Shown one piece after another: positions 1 to 8,529 of a stretch of DNA of 64,000 nucleotides. Position 1 is the stretch's first letter, and each line of letters opens with the position of its first letter. The notes beneath the pieces were generated by a model. That model was not told where the DNA came from, searched no databases, and was given only the letters and a program-made list of their open reading frames with translations. Location: positions 1 through 64,000 of the forward strand of contig SFKX01000019.1 of assembly GCA_004553625.1 (NCBI GenBank). Reading direction: 5' to 3'. A program made the translations under genes and the position numbers. Origin of the DNA: Clostridiales bacterium (lineage in GTDB: Bacteria; Bacillota_A; Clostridia; Oscillospirales; Oscillospiraceae).

Positions 1-103
1 GCTGAAGCTGAAGGTGATAAACCTCAAGACCGACCCGCAGCTCATGGGCGCCCTGGGCGCGGCTGAGTACGCGAGGCAGAAGGGTATGGCCAAGGGCGCA
101 TAA
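1..103 (+). CDS. C-terminal end of a probable BadF/BadG-type ATPase (acyl-CoA dehydratase activase)
   Basis: Only the last 33 codons are in the window, read from base 2 to a TAA at 101-103. The tail carries DPQLMGALGAAEYA, which resembles the PQ.xGALGAA.. ending of the BadF/BadG/BcrA/BcrD ATPase family, including activators of 2-hydroxyacyl-CoA dehydratases. Those proteins use ATP to inject an electron into the dehydratase and fit an amino-acid-fermenting anaerobe. The assignment rests on one short motif, so the family is likely but the exact member is unknown. A hairpin follows the stop. Confidence 0.55.
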   Translation, partial: LKLKVINLKTDPQLMGALGAAEYARQKGMAKGA

Positions 104-121
104 ATTAAAAAAACCGTTAAA

Positions 122-149
122 CAAGCCCCGCGTCAAAACGCGGGGCTTG
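122..149 (+). terminator. Hairpin after the partial dehydratase-activase gene
   Basis: An 11-bp perfect stem, bases 122-132 with 139-149, closes a six-base loop 19 bases past the stop. Only a weak, delayed T-rich stretch follows (161-165), so it is a plausible but not ideal intrinsic terminator. Confidence 0.6.
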
Positions 150-191
150 ACTATTCCATATTTTTGTGTAGAATTCTTCTAAGCAACTTGC

Positions 192-197
192 TATAAT
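192..197 (+). promoter_or_regulatory. Putative -10 box upstream of the small unknown gene
   Basis: A perfect TATAAT lies 45 bases before the ATG at 242. I could not find a well-spaced -35; the nearest TTG-like element (164-169) is 22 bases upstream, so recognition would need an activator or another sigma factor. Confidence 0.4.
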
Positions 198-241
198 ATA
201 TCAGCGGGATATGCATCGCGCGGACGGGAGGTTTGAACGGA

Positions 242-649
242 ATGAATATAGAGCTTACGCCAAAAGAGTTCCGGCGCCTGCTTGATATGGTATATATAGG
301 CAACTGGGTTCTCAACTCGACCAGGGGAGAGGACCGCTTCGAGGACTACGACCTTTTGCAGGAAAAGATGTTTGCCTACTGCGCCAAAAACGGGATGAAA
401 GAGCTATATCAGACCTGGTATGGGCATGTTTTTCCCTCCAAGGCCTTTGAAGAGGGCGGTATACACGAGGCCATAGCGGATTACGAGGACGCCGTGTTCT
501 TTGATATTCTGGCAGAGGAATTGGCGCGGCGCGATATGCACCTTGAGGACACTGACCCTGATGACTTCACCGAGCTCACAAACCGGATGGACGAATATAT
601 CAGCGAGTTTGAGGAAAACGGGATAGATAATTTGACGATAGACATCTGA
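242..649 (+). CDS. Conserved-looking hypothetical protein, acidic, 135 aa
   Basis: I do not recognise a family. The protein is strongly acidic, apparently helical, and has neither signal peptide nor membrane segment, so it should be cytoplasmic. The ATG at 242 is preferred over the in-frame TTG at 233 because the SD GGGAGG (225-230) sits 11 bases before the ATG but only two before the TTG. It stands alone between two terminators, with its own TATAAT upstream. Codon use looks like its neighbours, so there is no sign of recent transfer. No function is offered. Confidence 0.75.
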   Translation: MNIELTPKEFRRLLDMVYIGNWVLNSTRGEDRFEDYDLLQEKMFAYCAKNGMKELYQTWYGHVFPSKAFEEGGIHEAIADYEDAVFFDILAEELARRDMHLEDTDPDDFTELTNRMDEYISEFEENGIDNLTIDI

Positions 650-656
650 AATGCAG

Positions 657-690
657 ACACCGGCGCGAAGAGTCCGCGCCGGTGTTTTTT
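657..690 (+). terminator. Intrinsic terminator of the small unknown gene
   Basis: An 11-bp perfect stem (657-667 with 675-685), seven-base loop and run of six T (685-690). It lies between convergent genes and should also protect the response-regulator gene from read-through. Confidence 0.9.
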
Positions 691-696
691 CGTAGA

Positions 697-1437
697 TCAA
701 CGTTTGCCGTTCTGATATTCGGAAGGGGAGACCCCAACGCTCTTTTTGAAGCTGCTGCTGAAATGCGCGATGTCGCGGTAGCCTACCCTTTCCGCGACTT
801 CATAGACGCGGCTGCGGCAATCTGAGAGCAGTTCCTTGGCCTTTTCCATGCGGCAGGAGGTGAGGTAGCTGGAGACTGTCATGCCCGTCTCCTTTTTGAA
901 CAGATGGCTGAGGTGGCCCTCGCTCAGCCCGAGCTGACGGGCTACCGCGCCGACGGACATATCCGGGTCATTCAGGTGCGAGGCCATGAACTGGGCCGCT
1001 TCGGTGACATAGCGGTTTTTGATATTCGCTACATCCACGAGCCCGGCCTGAGCGCGGCTGCGGCTCTTTTCTATTATTCGCGCAACGGCGGCTTCCAACT
1101 CGCCGTCGTGGAAGGGCTTTAGCAGGTAGTCCGCCGCGCCGAGCTTCACAGCAGTCTGTGCATAGGCAAAATCGCTATAGGCGGTGAGCAAGATAAACTT
1201 GGCTTCGCAACCCTCTTCGCGCAGACGGCGAAGCATTTCCAGGCCGTCCATGCCCGGCATACGGATATCTGTGACCACGATGTCCGGATGACTGCTGCGT
1301 ATTACGGCGATGCCTTCCGTACCGCCGGCTGCCTCTCCTACAACGGCGCAGTTCACAGAGGCCCAATTAACGGCTGTGACTATACCGCGGCGCACAAGCT
1401 CCTCGTCCTCAACTATGACAACATTGTACATGCTCAA
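697..1437 (-). CDS. Response regulator with AraC-type output domain (YesN-like)
   Basis: The N-terminal receiver domain (about residues 1-125) has the acidic pair E10/D11, phosphoacceptor D57 in VTDIRMPGMDG, and the Lys of LLKPF. The C-terminal ~100 residues are an AraC/XylS double helix-turn-helix (LSEGHLSHLFKKETGM, then a second motif ending GVSPSEYQNGKR). It overlaps the histidine-kinase stop by four bases, so the two are translationally coupled. In Firmicutes such YesM/YesN pairs usually activate nearby ABC uptake genes, so the transporter upstream is the likely target. It is the last gene of the operon and faces the terminator at 657-690 tail to tail. Confidence 0.95.
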   Translation of the reverse strand: MSMYNVVIVEDEELVRRGIVTAVNWASVNCAVVGEAAGGTEGIAVIRSSHPDIVVTDIRMPGMDGLEMLRRLREEGCEAKFILLTAYSDFAYAQTAVKLGAADYLLKPFHDGELEAAVARIIEKSRSRAQAGLVDVANIKNRYVTEAAQFMASHLNDPDMSVGAVARQLGLSEGHLSHLFKKETGMTVSSYLTSCRMEKAKELLSDCRSRVYEVAERVGYRDIAHFSSSFKKSVGVSPSEYQNGKR

Positions 1438-3107
1438 CCCTCCTCAAACCGCGCGGGCAGCGATATCTCGACGCAGGTGCCGCGTCCATCCGCAGGTGGG
1501 AAACGCAGACCGTGGTCCTCGCCGTAGTGCAGGCGCAGGATGGCGTCCACGTTCCGCAAGCCCAGGTGATGACGCTTCTCGTCCGTACCGGGTTCCCTGA
1601 AACGGCGCAGGCTTTCCTCCGACATGCCGCAGCCATCGTCCTGCACTGTGACCTCCAGCTCCTCGCCGCTCATTCTGGCACGGACCTCGATGCGCCCGCC
1701 GCTGTCAGCGAAACCGTGTATGATGGAGTTTTCCACAATGGGCTGGAGCATCAGCTTGGGTACTAGTACGTCCAGTGCGGCCTCGTCCACGTCCGTTTCA
1801 AGCGTAAATTTCCCGGGAAAGCGGATGCTCTGGATCTCTACATAACGCCTGAGCGTCAGAAGCTCCTGTTCCAGAGTCACAAATTCGTCGCCGGAAATGC
1901 TGCTGCGGAGTATGTCCGCTAGGTCGGCGGCGACGGTGGCGACCTCGGGGACCTGGTTTATCTTGCCCATCCACTTCACAGTGTCCAACGTGTTGTAGAG
2001 GAAATGCGGATTTAGCTGGGCCTGCATCATGCGTATCTGGGCGTCGCTGAGCTCCTGACGGCGGCGGACGGACTCGTCCAGGTGGGCGCGCAGACGCTCG
2101 ACCATGCGGTTGAAGCGGCCTGCGAGCTGGCCCAATTCATCTGTAGAACGCACATCTAACCGTGTGTCCAGCTTACCCTCCTCTACCGCGCCCATGGCGG
2201 CATTGAGCTCACGCACCGGCTCAAAGAGCTGGCGGCTTATGAGCATGGAAACAGCTGCACATAGCGTGAGGCAGATGAGGATCGTGAGCGCTGCTACGAT
2301 ATAAAGCAGCCGCATTACCCAGTCCGCGACCGGTTCCGGCTGTCGGTAGAGCAGGACGAAGCCGGACACGGCGCTCTCGCGCACATAGAAGGCGCTGCCG
2401 CTGCCATCCGAGAGTCCTTGACCATCGAGCAGTCGCTGGCGCAGGAGTGGCGCAAGGTCCTCACTTCCAGCGTTCTGGGAGCGGTAGACGCAGTCCCAGT
2501 AGGGGTCCAGGAGCAAGATGCCGCCGGAACCCGCATAGACGGAAAAGAGTTGGTCCAGCTGTGCAGTGTTGAGGCTCATTACCGCATAGCCTACATGGAC
2601 GCCGCCTGTGCCGGTGATTACCCGGGCGGCCAGAAGGCTGCCGTCGCTGCCGGCAAAAGCGCAATCCTCGGTCCCGGCGGCTGAATTGAGGAGCCCCCAG
2701 TGCGTACCGAGCTCCGCTGCGCTGCCTGTCCCCGTGGTGAATAGAAGCTCGCCCCCGGCCGAATACAGAGCAAAGTCTGCCTGGCCGCGGAGCTCGCTTG
2801 AGAGCGTATACAGAGCGTCGTAGACGCTCTGCGGCGGCTCAACGCCGGGCTCGGACAGCTCAGCGCGTATGAGACTGTCCTCCGTAAGCGCGCCAAGGAC
2901 GGACGTGCCCTCCTCGAGCAGCGCATCCAGCGCGCCGGAGGCCCCGTCCAGTTCGGACTCCGCCGCGTCCCGGGCGTTCCCGGCCAGTGTGACGCGGAAG
3001 ATGTTCAGCATGAGCACAGTGCATATGAGCAGCGGCACCACGCCAATGACCAGGAAGGCAAAAAGCAGCTTATTCCTGAACGAGAGGTTGCGTAGCCACT
3101 TTATCAT
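1434..3107 (-). CDS. Membrane sensor histidine kinase (YesM/LytS-like)
   Basis: This 557-aa protein has an N-terminal membrane helix (about residues 12-35), a roughly 230-residue extracellular sensor region, a second helix near 268-292, a HAMP linker, a His_kinase domain with the phospho-acceptor H368 in NPHFLYNTLDTV, and an HATPase_c domain (DDGCGMSEESL, then HHLGLRNVD). It should autophosphorylate and pass phosphate to the regulator encoded just downstream. The start overlaps the solute-binding-lipoprotein stop by four bases. That arrangement suggests the lipoprotein presents ligand to the sensor region, as PgtC does for the PgtB kinase in Salmonella; this role is inferred. Confidence 0.95.
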   Translation of the reverse strand: MIKWLRNLSFRNKLLFAFLVIGVVPLLICTVLMLNIFRVTLAGNARDAAESELDGASGALDALLEEGTSVLGALTEDSLIRAELSEPGVEPPQSVYDALYTLSSELRGQADFALYSAGGELLFTTGTGSAAELGTHWGLLNSAAGTEDCAFAGSDGSLLAARVITGTGGVHVGYAVMSLNTAQLDQLFSVYAGSGGILLLDPYWDCVYRSQNAGSEDLAPLLRQRLLDGQGLSDGSGSAFYVRESAVSGFVLLYRQPEPVADWVMRLLYIVAALTILICLTLCAAVSMLISRQLFEPVRELNAAMGAVEEGKLDTRLDVRSTDELGQLAGRFNRMVERLRAHLDESVRRRQELSDAQIRMMQAQLNPHFLYNTLDTVKWMGKINQVPEVATVAADLADILRSSISGDEFVTLEQELLTLRRYVEIQSIRFPGKFTLETDVDEAALDVLVPKLMLQPIVENSIIHGFADSGGRIEVRARMSGEELEVTVQDDGCGMSEESLRRFREPGTDEKRHHLGLRNVDAILRLHYGEDHGLRFPPADGRGTCVEISLPARFEEG

Positions 3108-4105
3108 GACGTCACCCCGCAGAGCTCCGTCCAGCGTGCGATAAACTCCTCCTTGATGGAGCTCGCCCAGTGTACATCGTAGTCAATTATGCCGAGCTCC
3201 GCCTCGGAGGGCAGGTCCTCGGGCGCGTGGACGTCGGTGCGGACGCTGCGGCGGCTGAGGTCGGAGACAAGCAGCTCCTGCACGTCGCGGCTCAGGACGA
3301 AATCGAGGAAGGCCCGGGCGTTTTCCGGGTGGCGCGCTCCCTTTATGAGCGCGCAGCCGTCCGGCACGGCGCTGGTACCCTCGGCGGGGTATACAATGCC
3401 CACCTCCGGCACATGCCATTTGAGCGCCGTCTCTTCAAGCGTGACGCCTATGTAGCGGCTTCCGCTGCGCACGCTCTCCACTACGTCGCCCGAGTCGGAG
3501 AGCGCGCCGCCGTCAAGGTTCTCAACGAGCCGGGCTAGTATGTCCCAGTCGTCGCCCTCAATACAGGAGAACAGAGTAAGCGCCGCGGTGTAGCTCGAGC
3601 CGGACACGGTCGGGTCTGTGAACGCGATCCGGCCTTTCCAGCGCGGGTTCAGCAGGTCTGCCCAGCCCGAAATCTCATCCTCAGAGACGAGCCGGGTGTT
3701 GTAGATGAGCACCAGCGGCAGGCTGGAAAAGGGCGTCCACAAATTGTCCTCGGACAAGCCCACGCCGCGCAGGAACTCCACACCCTCCGGCGTGCAGGGC
3801 TCAAAGCAACCCTCATAGGCGGCGAGGCTCTCGACCCCTCCGCCGAACATGAGATCGCAGACGGGCTTTTCCGACTCCAGGGCGATGCGCTCCAAAAGCT
3901 CGTTGCTGCCGCCAGTGACGACCTCGACCCAGATCCCCGTCCGCTGCTGGAACTCCTTGACTATGGGGCCATAGACCTCCTCCTTGTGGGAGGTGTAGAC
4001 GACCAGCCGTTGGCTGTCCTCGGGCGCAAAGGCAGAGACGTCGGTGCCGCCGCAGCCGCAGAGCATCAGCATTAGCAGTATAGCTAGGCAGAGCACTCGT
4101 TTCAT
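3104..4105 (-). CDS. Extracellular solute-binding lipoprotein, iron(III)/AfuA-PgtC type, likely sensor partner
   Basis: The ATG at 4105 is chosen because it has SD AGGTGA nine bases upstream, starts one base after the preceding stop, and begins directly with a lipoprotein signal ending LMLMLCGC; an upstream in-frame start would add a signal-less tail inside the phosphatase gene. The mature part starts RLVVYTSHKEEVYGPIVKEF and shows the family pattern NPRWKGRIAFTDP, typical of SBP_bac_6/8 proteins that bind ferric ions, phosphoglycerate or thiamine. The operon has two binding proteins but one permease. This one is fused by overlap to the kinase gene, so it probably delivers ligand to the sensor rather than to the transporter. 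Confidence 0.85.
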   Translation of the reverse strand: MKRVLCLAILLMLMLCGCGGTDVSAFAPEDSQRLVVYTSHKEEVYGPIVKEFQQRTGIWVEVVTGGSNELLERIALESEKPVCDLMFGGGVESLAAYEGCFEPCTPEGVEFLRGVGLSEDNLWTPFSSLPLVLIYNTRLVSEDEISGWADLLNPRWKGRIAFTDPTVSGSSYTAALTLFSCIEGDDWDILARLVENLDGGALSDSGDVVESVRSGSRYIGVTLEETALKWHVPEVGIVYPAEGTSAVPDGCALIKGARHPENARAFLDFVLSRDVQELLVSDLSRRSVRTDVHAPEDLPSEAELGIIDYDVHWASSIKEEFIARWTELCGVTS

Positions 4106-4106
4106 C

Positions 4107-4901
4107 TTAGATATCACCTGTTTCGAGGAAGTGCTCAAGCACTCTCTCGACGTTCTCACATTGCAGCTCAAACTGTTCTCTCAATGCCTCGTCCGACCCA
4201 GACATGATGTAGCCGCGCCCTGCGAGTTTGAGCATGGGCGCATCATTCCAGTTGTCGCCGAATGCAGCGGTCTCCGAGGCCGGGACTCCCAGCGCCCGGC
4301 AGAGCGCGGCAAGGCCGCTGGCCTTGTCCGCAAGGTTGAAGTCGACCCAGTCCGGACCGGCGGAGGCCACGCTAAGTTCTCCGCTCCACTTGGGGGCGAG
4401 GGTATGGCGGCACTCCGATGTACCGTCAGGACAGTAGACGGCCAGCTTGATGATGTCCTCGGGCACGTCCTCGGGACGCGAGATGAGCGCGACGTTGTTG
4501 CCCTTGCACACGTGCATGAAGTTCTCAAACCACGGGTCGCCGGTGAGAATGTAACTCGTGTTCGCACCGGATATGAGCAGCCGGTGTCCGTCCAGAGCCA
4601 TGATGTCATAGCACAACTCCATGGCCTTTGAGCGCTCGATGACGGTTTTTCCGAGCACCTCTGCTGCGTCCTCTGACCCGGCGCCGTAGACGATGGAGCC
4701 GTTTTCGCATATGTAAGCCAACTCGTTACAAACTGGCCTGAACAGCGCGCGCAGAGAGTGGTACTGACGTCCCGAAGCCGGGCAGAAGGTAACTCCGGCA
4801 GACCGGAGCCTCCGGATCAGCTCAAAGAGTTCAATGTCCAGCTCGGACTGCCCATAGGGTAAAAGCGTTCCATCTATGTCACTGACAATGAGTTTTATCA
4901 T
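4107..4901 (-). CDS. Cof-type HAD phosphatase (HAD-IIB)
   Basis: The protein begins MIKLIVSDIDGTLLPYG, the DxDGT motif I nucleophile site of the haloacid dehalogenase superfamily, and ends with the metal-binding motif AAFGDNWNDAPML; the middle holds the Cof-type cap. These enzymes remove phosphate from sugar phosphates and other small phosphoesters. The ATG at 4901 has AAGGTG six bases upstream; an in-frame GTG at 4910 overlaps that SD. Lying between a transporter and its sensor relay, it may dephosphorylate the imported compound, which would suit an organophosphate substrate. That is inference only. Confidence 0.9.
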   Translation of the reverse strand: MIKLIVSDIDGTLLPYGQSELDIELFELIRRLRSAGVTFCPASGRQYHSLRALFRPVCNELAYICENGSIVYGAGSEDAAEVLGKTVIERSKAMELCYDIMALDGHRLLISGANTSYILTGDPWFENFMHVCKGNNVALISRPEDVPEDIIKLAVYCPDGTSECRHTLAPKWSGELSVASAGPDWVDFNLADKASGLAALCRALGVPASETAAFGDNWNDAPMLKLAGRGYIMSGSDEALREQFELQCENVERVLEHFLETGDI

Positions 4902-4925
4902 ATGATGCACCTTAAAACAAATAAT

Positions 4926-4951
4926 GCGGCGGAGGCGAAAGCCCCCGCCGC
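4926..4951 (-). terminator. Hairpin between the ABC ATPase and HAD phosphatase genes
   Basis: An 11-bp stem with one mismatch (4926-4936 with 4941-4951) and a GAAA-type loop, followed on the minus strand by the T-rich ATTATTTGTTTT. It probably lowers rather than stops transcription into the phosphatase and sensor genes. Confidence 0.65.
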
Positions 4952-4963
4952 CGAACTGCGGTC

Positions 4964-6610
4964 TTACTTCAGCTCCACGGAGCCGAGAGATATCAGCCTT
5001 CCGTTCCTACGGCTGAATAATACCACACCGCTGCCGTCAAAGTCCAGTCGTACTTTCTCGCCTATCTTATATAGTACGCCGCCAAAGACAACACCGGTGA
5101 GCAGATAGTCGCCTATCTTTATCCTGACGGTGGTTTCCATGCCTGTCGGCATGGCGCTGTAGATCTCGCCCTCGATGGCGCCGGAATCGGAAAGTTTAAT
5201 GAATTCGGGCCGCACGCCGATGATGAAGTCCCCGTCCGTTGGCGATTCCTCGTCGCCGAAGTCCTCTGCCTCGTTGACCATCGGGATATGGCAGCGGAAC
5301 ACCGTGTCCTTGTTGGCCTTCTCAACGTGCTTTTTGTCCTTGGCAAGCTCCGCCTCGCGGGCGCGCTTTGCCTCGTCCTTGGCGTCCTCGTCCCGGAACC
5401 ACTTCGCCAAATCCAGCTTCTCGTTCGGAGTGAAGGTAGCGGAGACGCCGCCCAGCATGTCGAGCGCTATGCCGCCGTCGGGCCTCTGCTTGCCCGTGGC
5501 CTCGATGAAGTTGATGGCCGGGTTGCCGACGAAGTCAGCGACAAACAGGCTGTTTGGACGGTTATACACGTCCAGCGGCGCGTCGTATTGCTGGAGGACG
5601 CCGTTGTCTATGAGGCATATCTTCGTCGCCAGCGTCATGGCCTCCATCTGGTCGTGCGTGACGTAAATGAAGGTGCTGCCAGTATCGATGTGCAGTCGCT
5701 GCAGCTCGGAGCGCATCTCAAGCCTCAGCTTAGCGTCCAGGTTCGAGAGCGGCTCGTCCATGAACAGCACCGTCGGCTCGGGCGCGAGCGTCCTCGCGAT
5801 GGCCACGCGCTGCTGCTGACCGCCCGAGAGCTCCGAGGGGTAGCGGTCCATGAACATGCCTATCTTGACTATCCTGGCTACTCTGCGCACCGTGAGGTCA
5901 ATCTCCTCCTGAGTCAGCTTGCGGACGCTGGTCTGCACCTTGCCGTCCTTCACATAGGCAAAGTCCTCGTTTAACTCACAGCCCTCAGCGGCGCACTTGG
6001 CGCGCGCGGTCTCAAGCGTCTTTTCGCACTCGGCAAGCCTTGCCGCGGCGACGGTACCCGGCTCGAGCGACTCGTGCAGCTTCCAGCCCATTACCGTCTT
6101 GGCCGAGAACATCGAGATCTCGAAGCGGTCTATGAGCTTTATGTGCGCCTTGTTGACGTCGAGCTTGCCCTTTTTGTCCACGCACTCCTTGATGATGCGC
6201 ACCGTCTCGTCTGGCCTTTTCAGCACCTCGATGAGCTGCGCGGCCTTTTTGGCGTCGAAGTCTATGCGCGGCAGCTCGTCCTTGATGTTGGTGAGGCCGA
6301 AGGCAATATTCTTGTAGACGGTCATGTTGGGCCAGAGCGCATAGTTCTGAAAGAGGAAGCCGACCTTGCGCTTGTTGGCGGGAATGTTGATGCCCTTCTC
6401 GCTGTCGAACACCACGCGGTCGCCGATGGTGATGCGGCCGCTGGTGGGGGTCTCGAGGCCGGCAATCATGCGCAGGGTGGTGGTCTTGCCGCAGCCGGAG
6501 GGGCCGAGCAGGGTGACAAAGGCGTTGTCCTCGATGACGAGGTTCAGGTCATCGACGGCGTAGAACTTATCCCAGCGCTTTGTGACGTGGGTGAGTACTA
6601 TCTCAGGCAT
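4964..6610 (-). CDS. ABC transporter ATPase (Fe3+/polyamine class) with a large insertion in the nucleotide-binding domain
   Basis: All catalytic motifs are present: Walker A GPSGCGKTTT (residues 36-45), Q88, signature LSGGQ (261-265), Walker B FMDEP (D285, E286) and switch H319. The class is the CUT/Fe3+/POPT type with a C-terminal TOBE domain. The gap from Q88 to the signature is about 173 residues, where relatives have roughly 50, so some 125 residues are inserted near 110-235. A second charged, helical insert rich in Lys, Glu and Ala splits the TOBE region. At 548 aa it is about 190 longer than usual. It lies three bases from the permease gene and would power import by it. Confidence 0.93.
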   Translation of the reverse strand: MPEIVLTHVTKRWDKFYAVDDLNLVIEDNAFVTLLGPSGCGKTTTLRMIAGLETPTSGRITIGDRVVFDSEKGINIPANKRKVGFLFQNYALWPNMTVYKNIAFGLTNIKDELPRIDFDAKKAAQLIEVLKRPDETVRIIKECVDKKGKLDVNKAHIKLIDRFEISMFSAKTVMGWKLHESLEPGTVAAARLAECEKTLETARAKCAAEGCELNEDFAYVKDGKVQTSVRKLTQEEIDLTVRRVARIVKIGMFMDRYPSELSGGQQQRVAIARTLAPEPTVLFMDEPLSNLDAKLRLEMRSELQRLHIDTGSTFIYVTHDQMEAMTLATKICLIDNGVLQQYDAPLDVYNRPNSLFVADFVGNPAINFIEATGKQRPDGGIALDMLGGVSATFTPNEKLDLAKWFRDEDAKDEAKRAREAELAKDKKHVEKANKDTVFRCHIPMVNEAEDFGDEESPTDGDFIIGVRPEFIKLSDSGAIEGEIYSAMPTGMETTVRIKIGDYLLTGVVFGGVLYKIGEKVRLDFDGSGVVLFSRRNGRLISLGSVELK

Positions 6611-6613
6611 TGT

Positions 6614-8440
6614 TTAACCTCCTATCCCTTTGTCCAGACTGGCGCCGGTCACCTTGTTGACGAGGGTGTTGCAGACCAGAATGGTGATGATGAGTATCAG
6701 ATTGATGCCGCTTGAGAAGGCGTAGAGGCCCATCTCGTCGAAGTAGTCCAGCGTGGTCGAGAGGATGAAGCCCTGCACGCAGAGCAGCATGAAGAGCGAC
6801 AGCTCGCGCAGGCAGGTCATGAAGGGCAGCATGTAGCCGCTTATGATGGACGACTTCTGTATGGGTATGATTATCCGCGTCATCCGCTTAACCCAGGGTA
6901 CGTCCTGGATTATTGCGGCCTCCTCTATCTCACCCGAGAGCTGGAGCATGGAGTTGAGCGAGCTCCGGGACGCAAAGGGTATGTACTTCACCGTGCCGGC
7001 GATTATGAGCAGGGTATAGGTGTTGAAGAGGTTCAGATGCTCATTCGAAAACAGAATGAAGAAGGCCGCGCCGACCGCGAGGGAGGGCATCAGGTAGGGA
7101 AGGAAGGCCACGGAGTTGACGTAGTTAGCCCATTTACTTCGCCGCTTTTTGGCCACGGCGTAGCCTATCATAGTGCCTATGGTACCGGCGAGCAGGGCAC
7201 AGCACACCGACACGAGTATGGTGCCCTTGAAAGCAGACCAGATGGTTTGGTTATAGAGTATGCCCTTTTGACCGTACATACCGTTTTCAGTGATGTTCTC
7301 GCTCGTAGTCCACCACTTGGTGGTGAGGTTCGAGGAGTCACCGGTGTAGAGGAAGCTGTAGTCGCCAGGGTTCGGCAGGAAGGTCTCGAAGGCAAAGGAG
7401 ACGATGGGGAAGATGCTCGTGAAGAAGGTCAGTATGACAAGTATGAGCGCTATGATGAAGCGCCCGGCCTTGCCGAGACTGATCTTAGAGCTCTGGCCCG
7501 ACTTGCCCGTGACGGTGGTGTAGCTCTTGCGGCTGCGCAGGGACATTTGGTTCATGAGCATGATGACGATACCGAAGATCATCATGATGATGGCAAGAAT
7601 ACTGGCCTCGCCGGTATATCTGGAGTTCAGGGAGACGTACTTGGTCGAGAGGGTCGTGAGGCCCAGGTAGTGCGGCACGGGGTAGGAGCCCATCGCGCTC
7701 GAAAAGACAAGCAGCACGGTCGAGAGGATGGCGGGCTTCACCATGGGCAGCGTGACCCTGAACATGGTTTTCCACTTCGGTGTGTCTAGGATGGTCGCGG
7801 CTTCCTCGAGGTTGGCGTCCATGTTGCGGAAGATGCCGCCGACGAGGATGTAGGCGAAGGCGGAATAGTGCAGGCCCAAAACAATGACGCTCGGGAAGAG
7901 GCCCTTGCACCACCACATCGGCATCTGTACTCCAAACGTGGCGGCGAGCAGGCCGTTGGAGGTACCCGTGACCGCGTTGGAGTTGAACACGTTCTGCCAC
8001 ACGACGGCCAGCGTCCACTGCGGCATGATGTAGGGGAAGATGAAGATGGCGCTCAGATACTTCTTCCACGCCAGGTTCGAGCGTGTTATAAGGAAGGCAA
8101 AGAGCCCGCCGTAGATGACCGCCACGAGGCAGCTGCCCACGGAGAGCAGTATCGTGTTCCACAGCGGCGTCCAGAGGTTGGTCTTTGCGACGTTGCTGGT
8201 GAAGAGGTCTATGTAGTTGACGATCGTGTAACCCTCGTTCCGCCCGGTTAGGTGTGCGTCGATGGTACCGGGGTGTATCTTGAAGGTGTCCTGTACGATG
8301 GCGACGATGGGCGCGACGGTGGTGACCGTCAGGATGATGCCCAGAAGCAGGAGTATGACGTTGTGCGGCTTTGAGAAAAAGGTGCGGAGCCTGTTCAAAA
8401 CGGCTGCCGCGCCGCTCTGCACCGGTATAGCCTGATTCAT
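6614..8440 (-). CDS. ABC transporter permease, fused double-domain (FbpB/ThiP-like)
   Basis: At 608 aa it is about twice the size of a single binding-protein-dependent permease and holds two BPD_transp_1 halves, each with about six membrane helices. Each half has an EAA-type coupling loop: EEAATILDTPKWKTMFRVTLP in the first and EEAAIIQDVPWVKRMTRIIIP in the second. Such fused permeases serve iron(III), thiamine, phosphoglycerate-like and 2-aminoethylphosphonate importers and work with one ATPase dimer. The ATG at 8440 has SD GGAGAG close upstream. The substrate cannot be read from sequence. Confidence 0.93.
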   Translation of the reverse strand: MNQAIPVQSGAAAVLNRLRTFFSKPHNVILLLLGIILTVTTVAPIVAIVQDTFKIHPGTIDAHLTGRNEGYTIVNYIDLFTSNVAKTNLWTPLWNTILLSVGSCLVAVIYGGLFAFLITRSNLAWKKYLSAIFIFPYIMPQWTLAVVWQNVFNSNAVTGTSNGLLAATFGVQMPMWWCKGLFPSVIVLGLHYSAFAYILVGGIFRNMDANLEEAATILDTPKWKTMFRVTLPMVKPAILSTVLLVFSSAMGSYPVPHYLGLTTLSTKYVSLNSRYTGEASILAIIMMIFGIVIMLMNQMSLRSRKSYTTVTGKSGQSSKISLGKAGRFIIALILVILTFFTSIFPIVSFAFETFLPNPGDYSFLYTGDSSNLTTKWWTTSENITENGMYGQKGILYNQTIWSAFKGTILVSVCCALLAGTIGTMIGYAVAKKRRSKWANYVNSVAFLPYLMPSLAVGAAFFILFSNEHLNLFNTYTLLIIAGTVKYIPFASRSSLNSMLQLSGEIEEAAIIQDVPWVKRMTRIIIPIQKSSIISGYMLPFMTCLRELSLFMLLCVQGFILSTTLDYFDEMGLYAFSSGINLILIITILVCNTLVNKVTGASLDKGIGG

Positions 8441-8474
8441 GCGCTCTCCTTCCTTTCCGGAGAATCTTTAGAAA

Positions 8475-8507
8475 GCGTCCCCGGACGCGGATATCATACG
8501 GGGACGC
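8475..8507 (-). other. Inverted repeat between binding-protein and permease genes
   Basis: Bases 8475-8482 pair with 8500-8507 (8 bp, GC-rich) in the 89-base gap after the binding-protein stop. There is no T tract. Hairpins here commonly stabilise the upstream binding-protein message or weaken transcription into the permease. Confidence 0.55.
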
Positions 8508-8529
8508 CGAAACTCAAACGATGGTTTTA

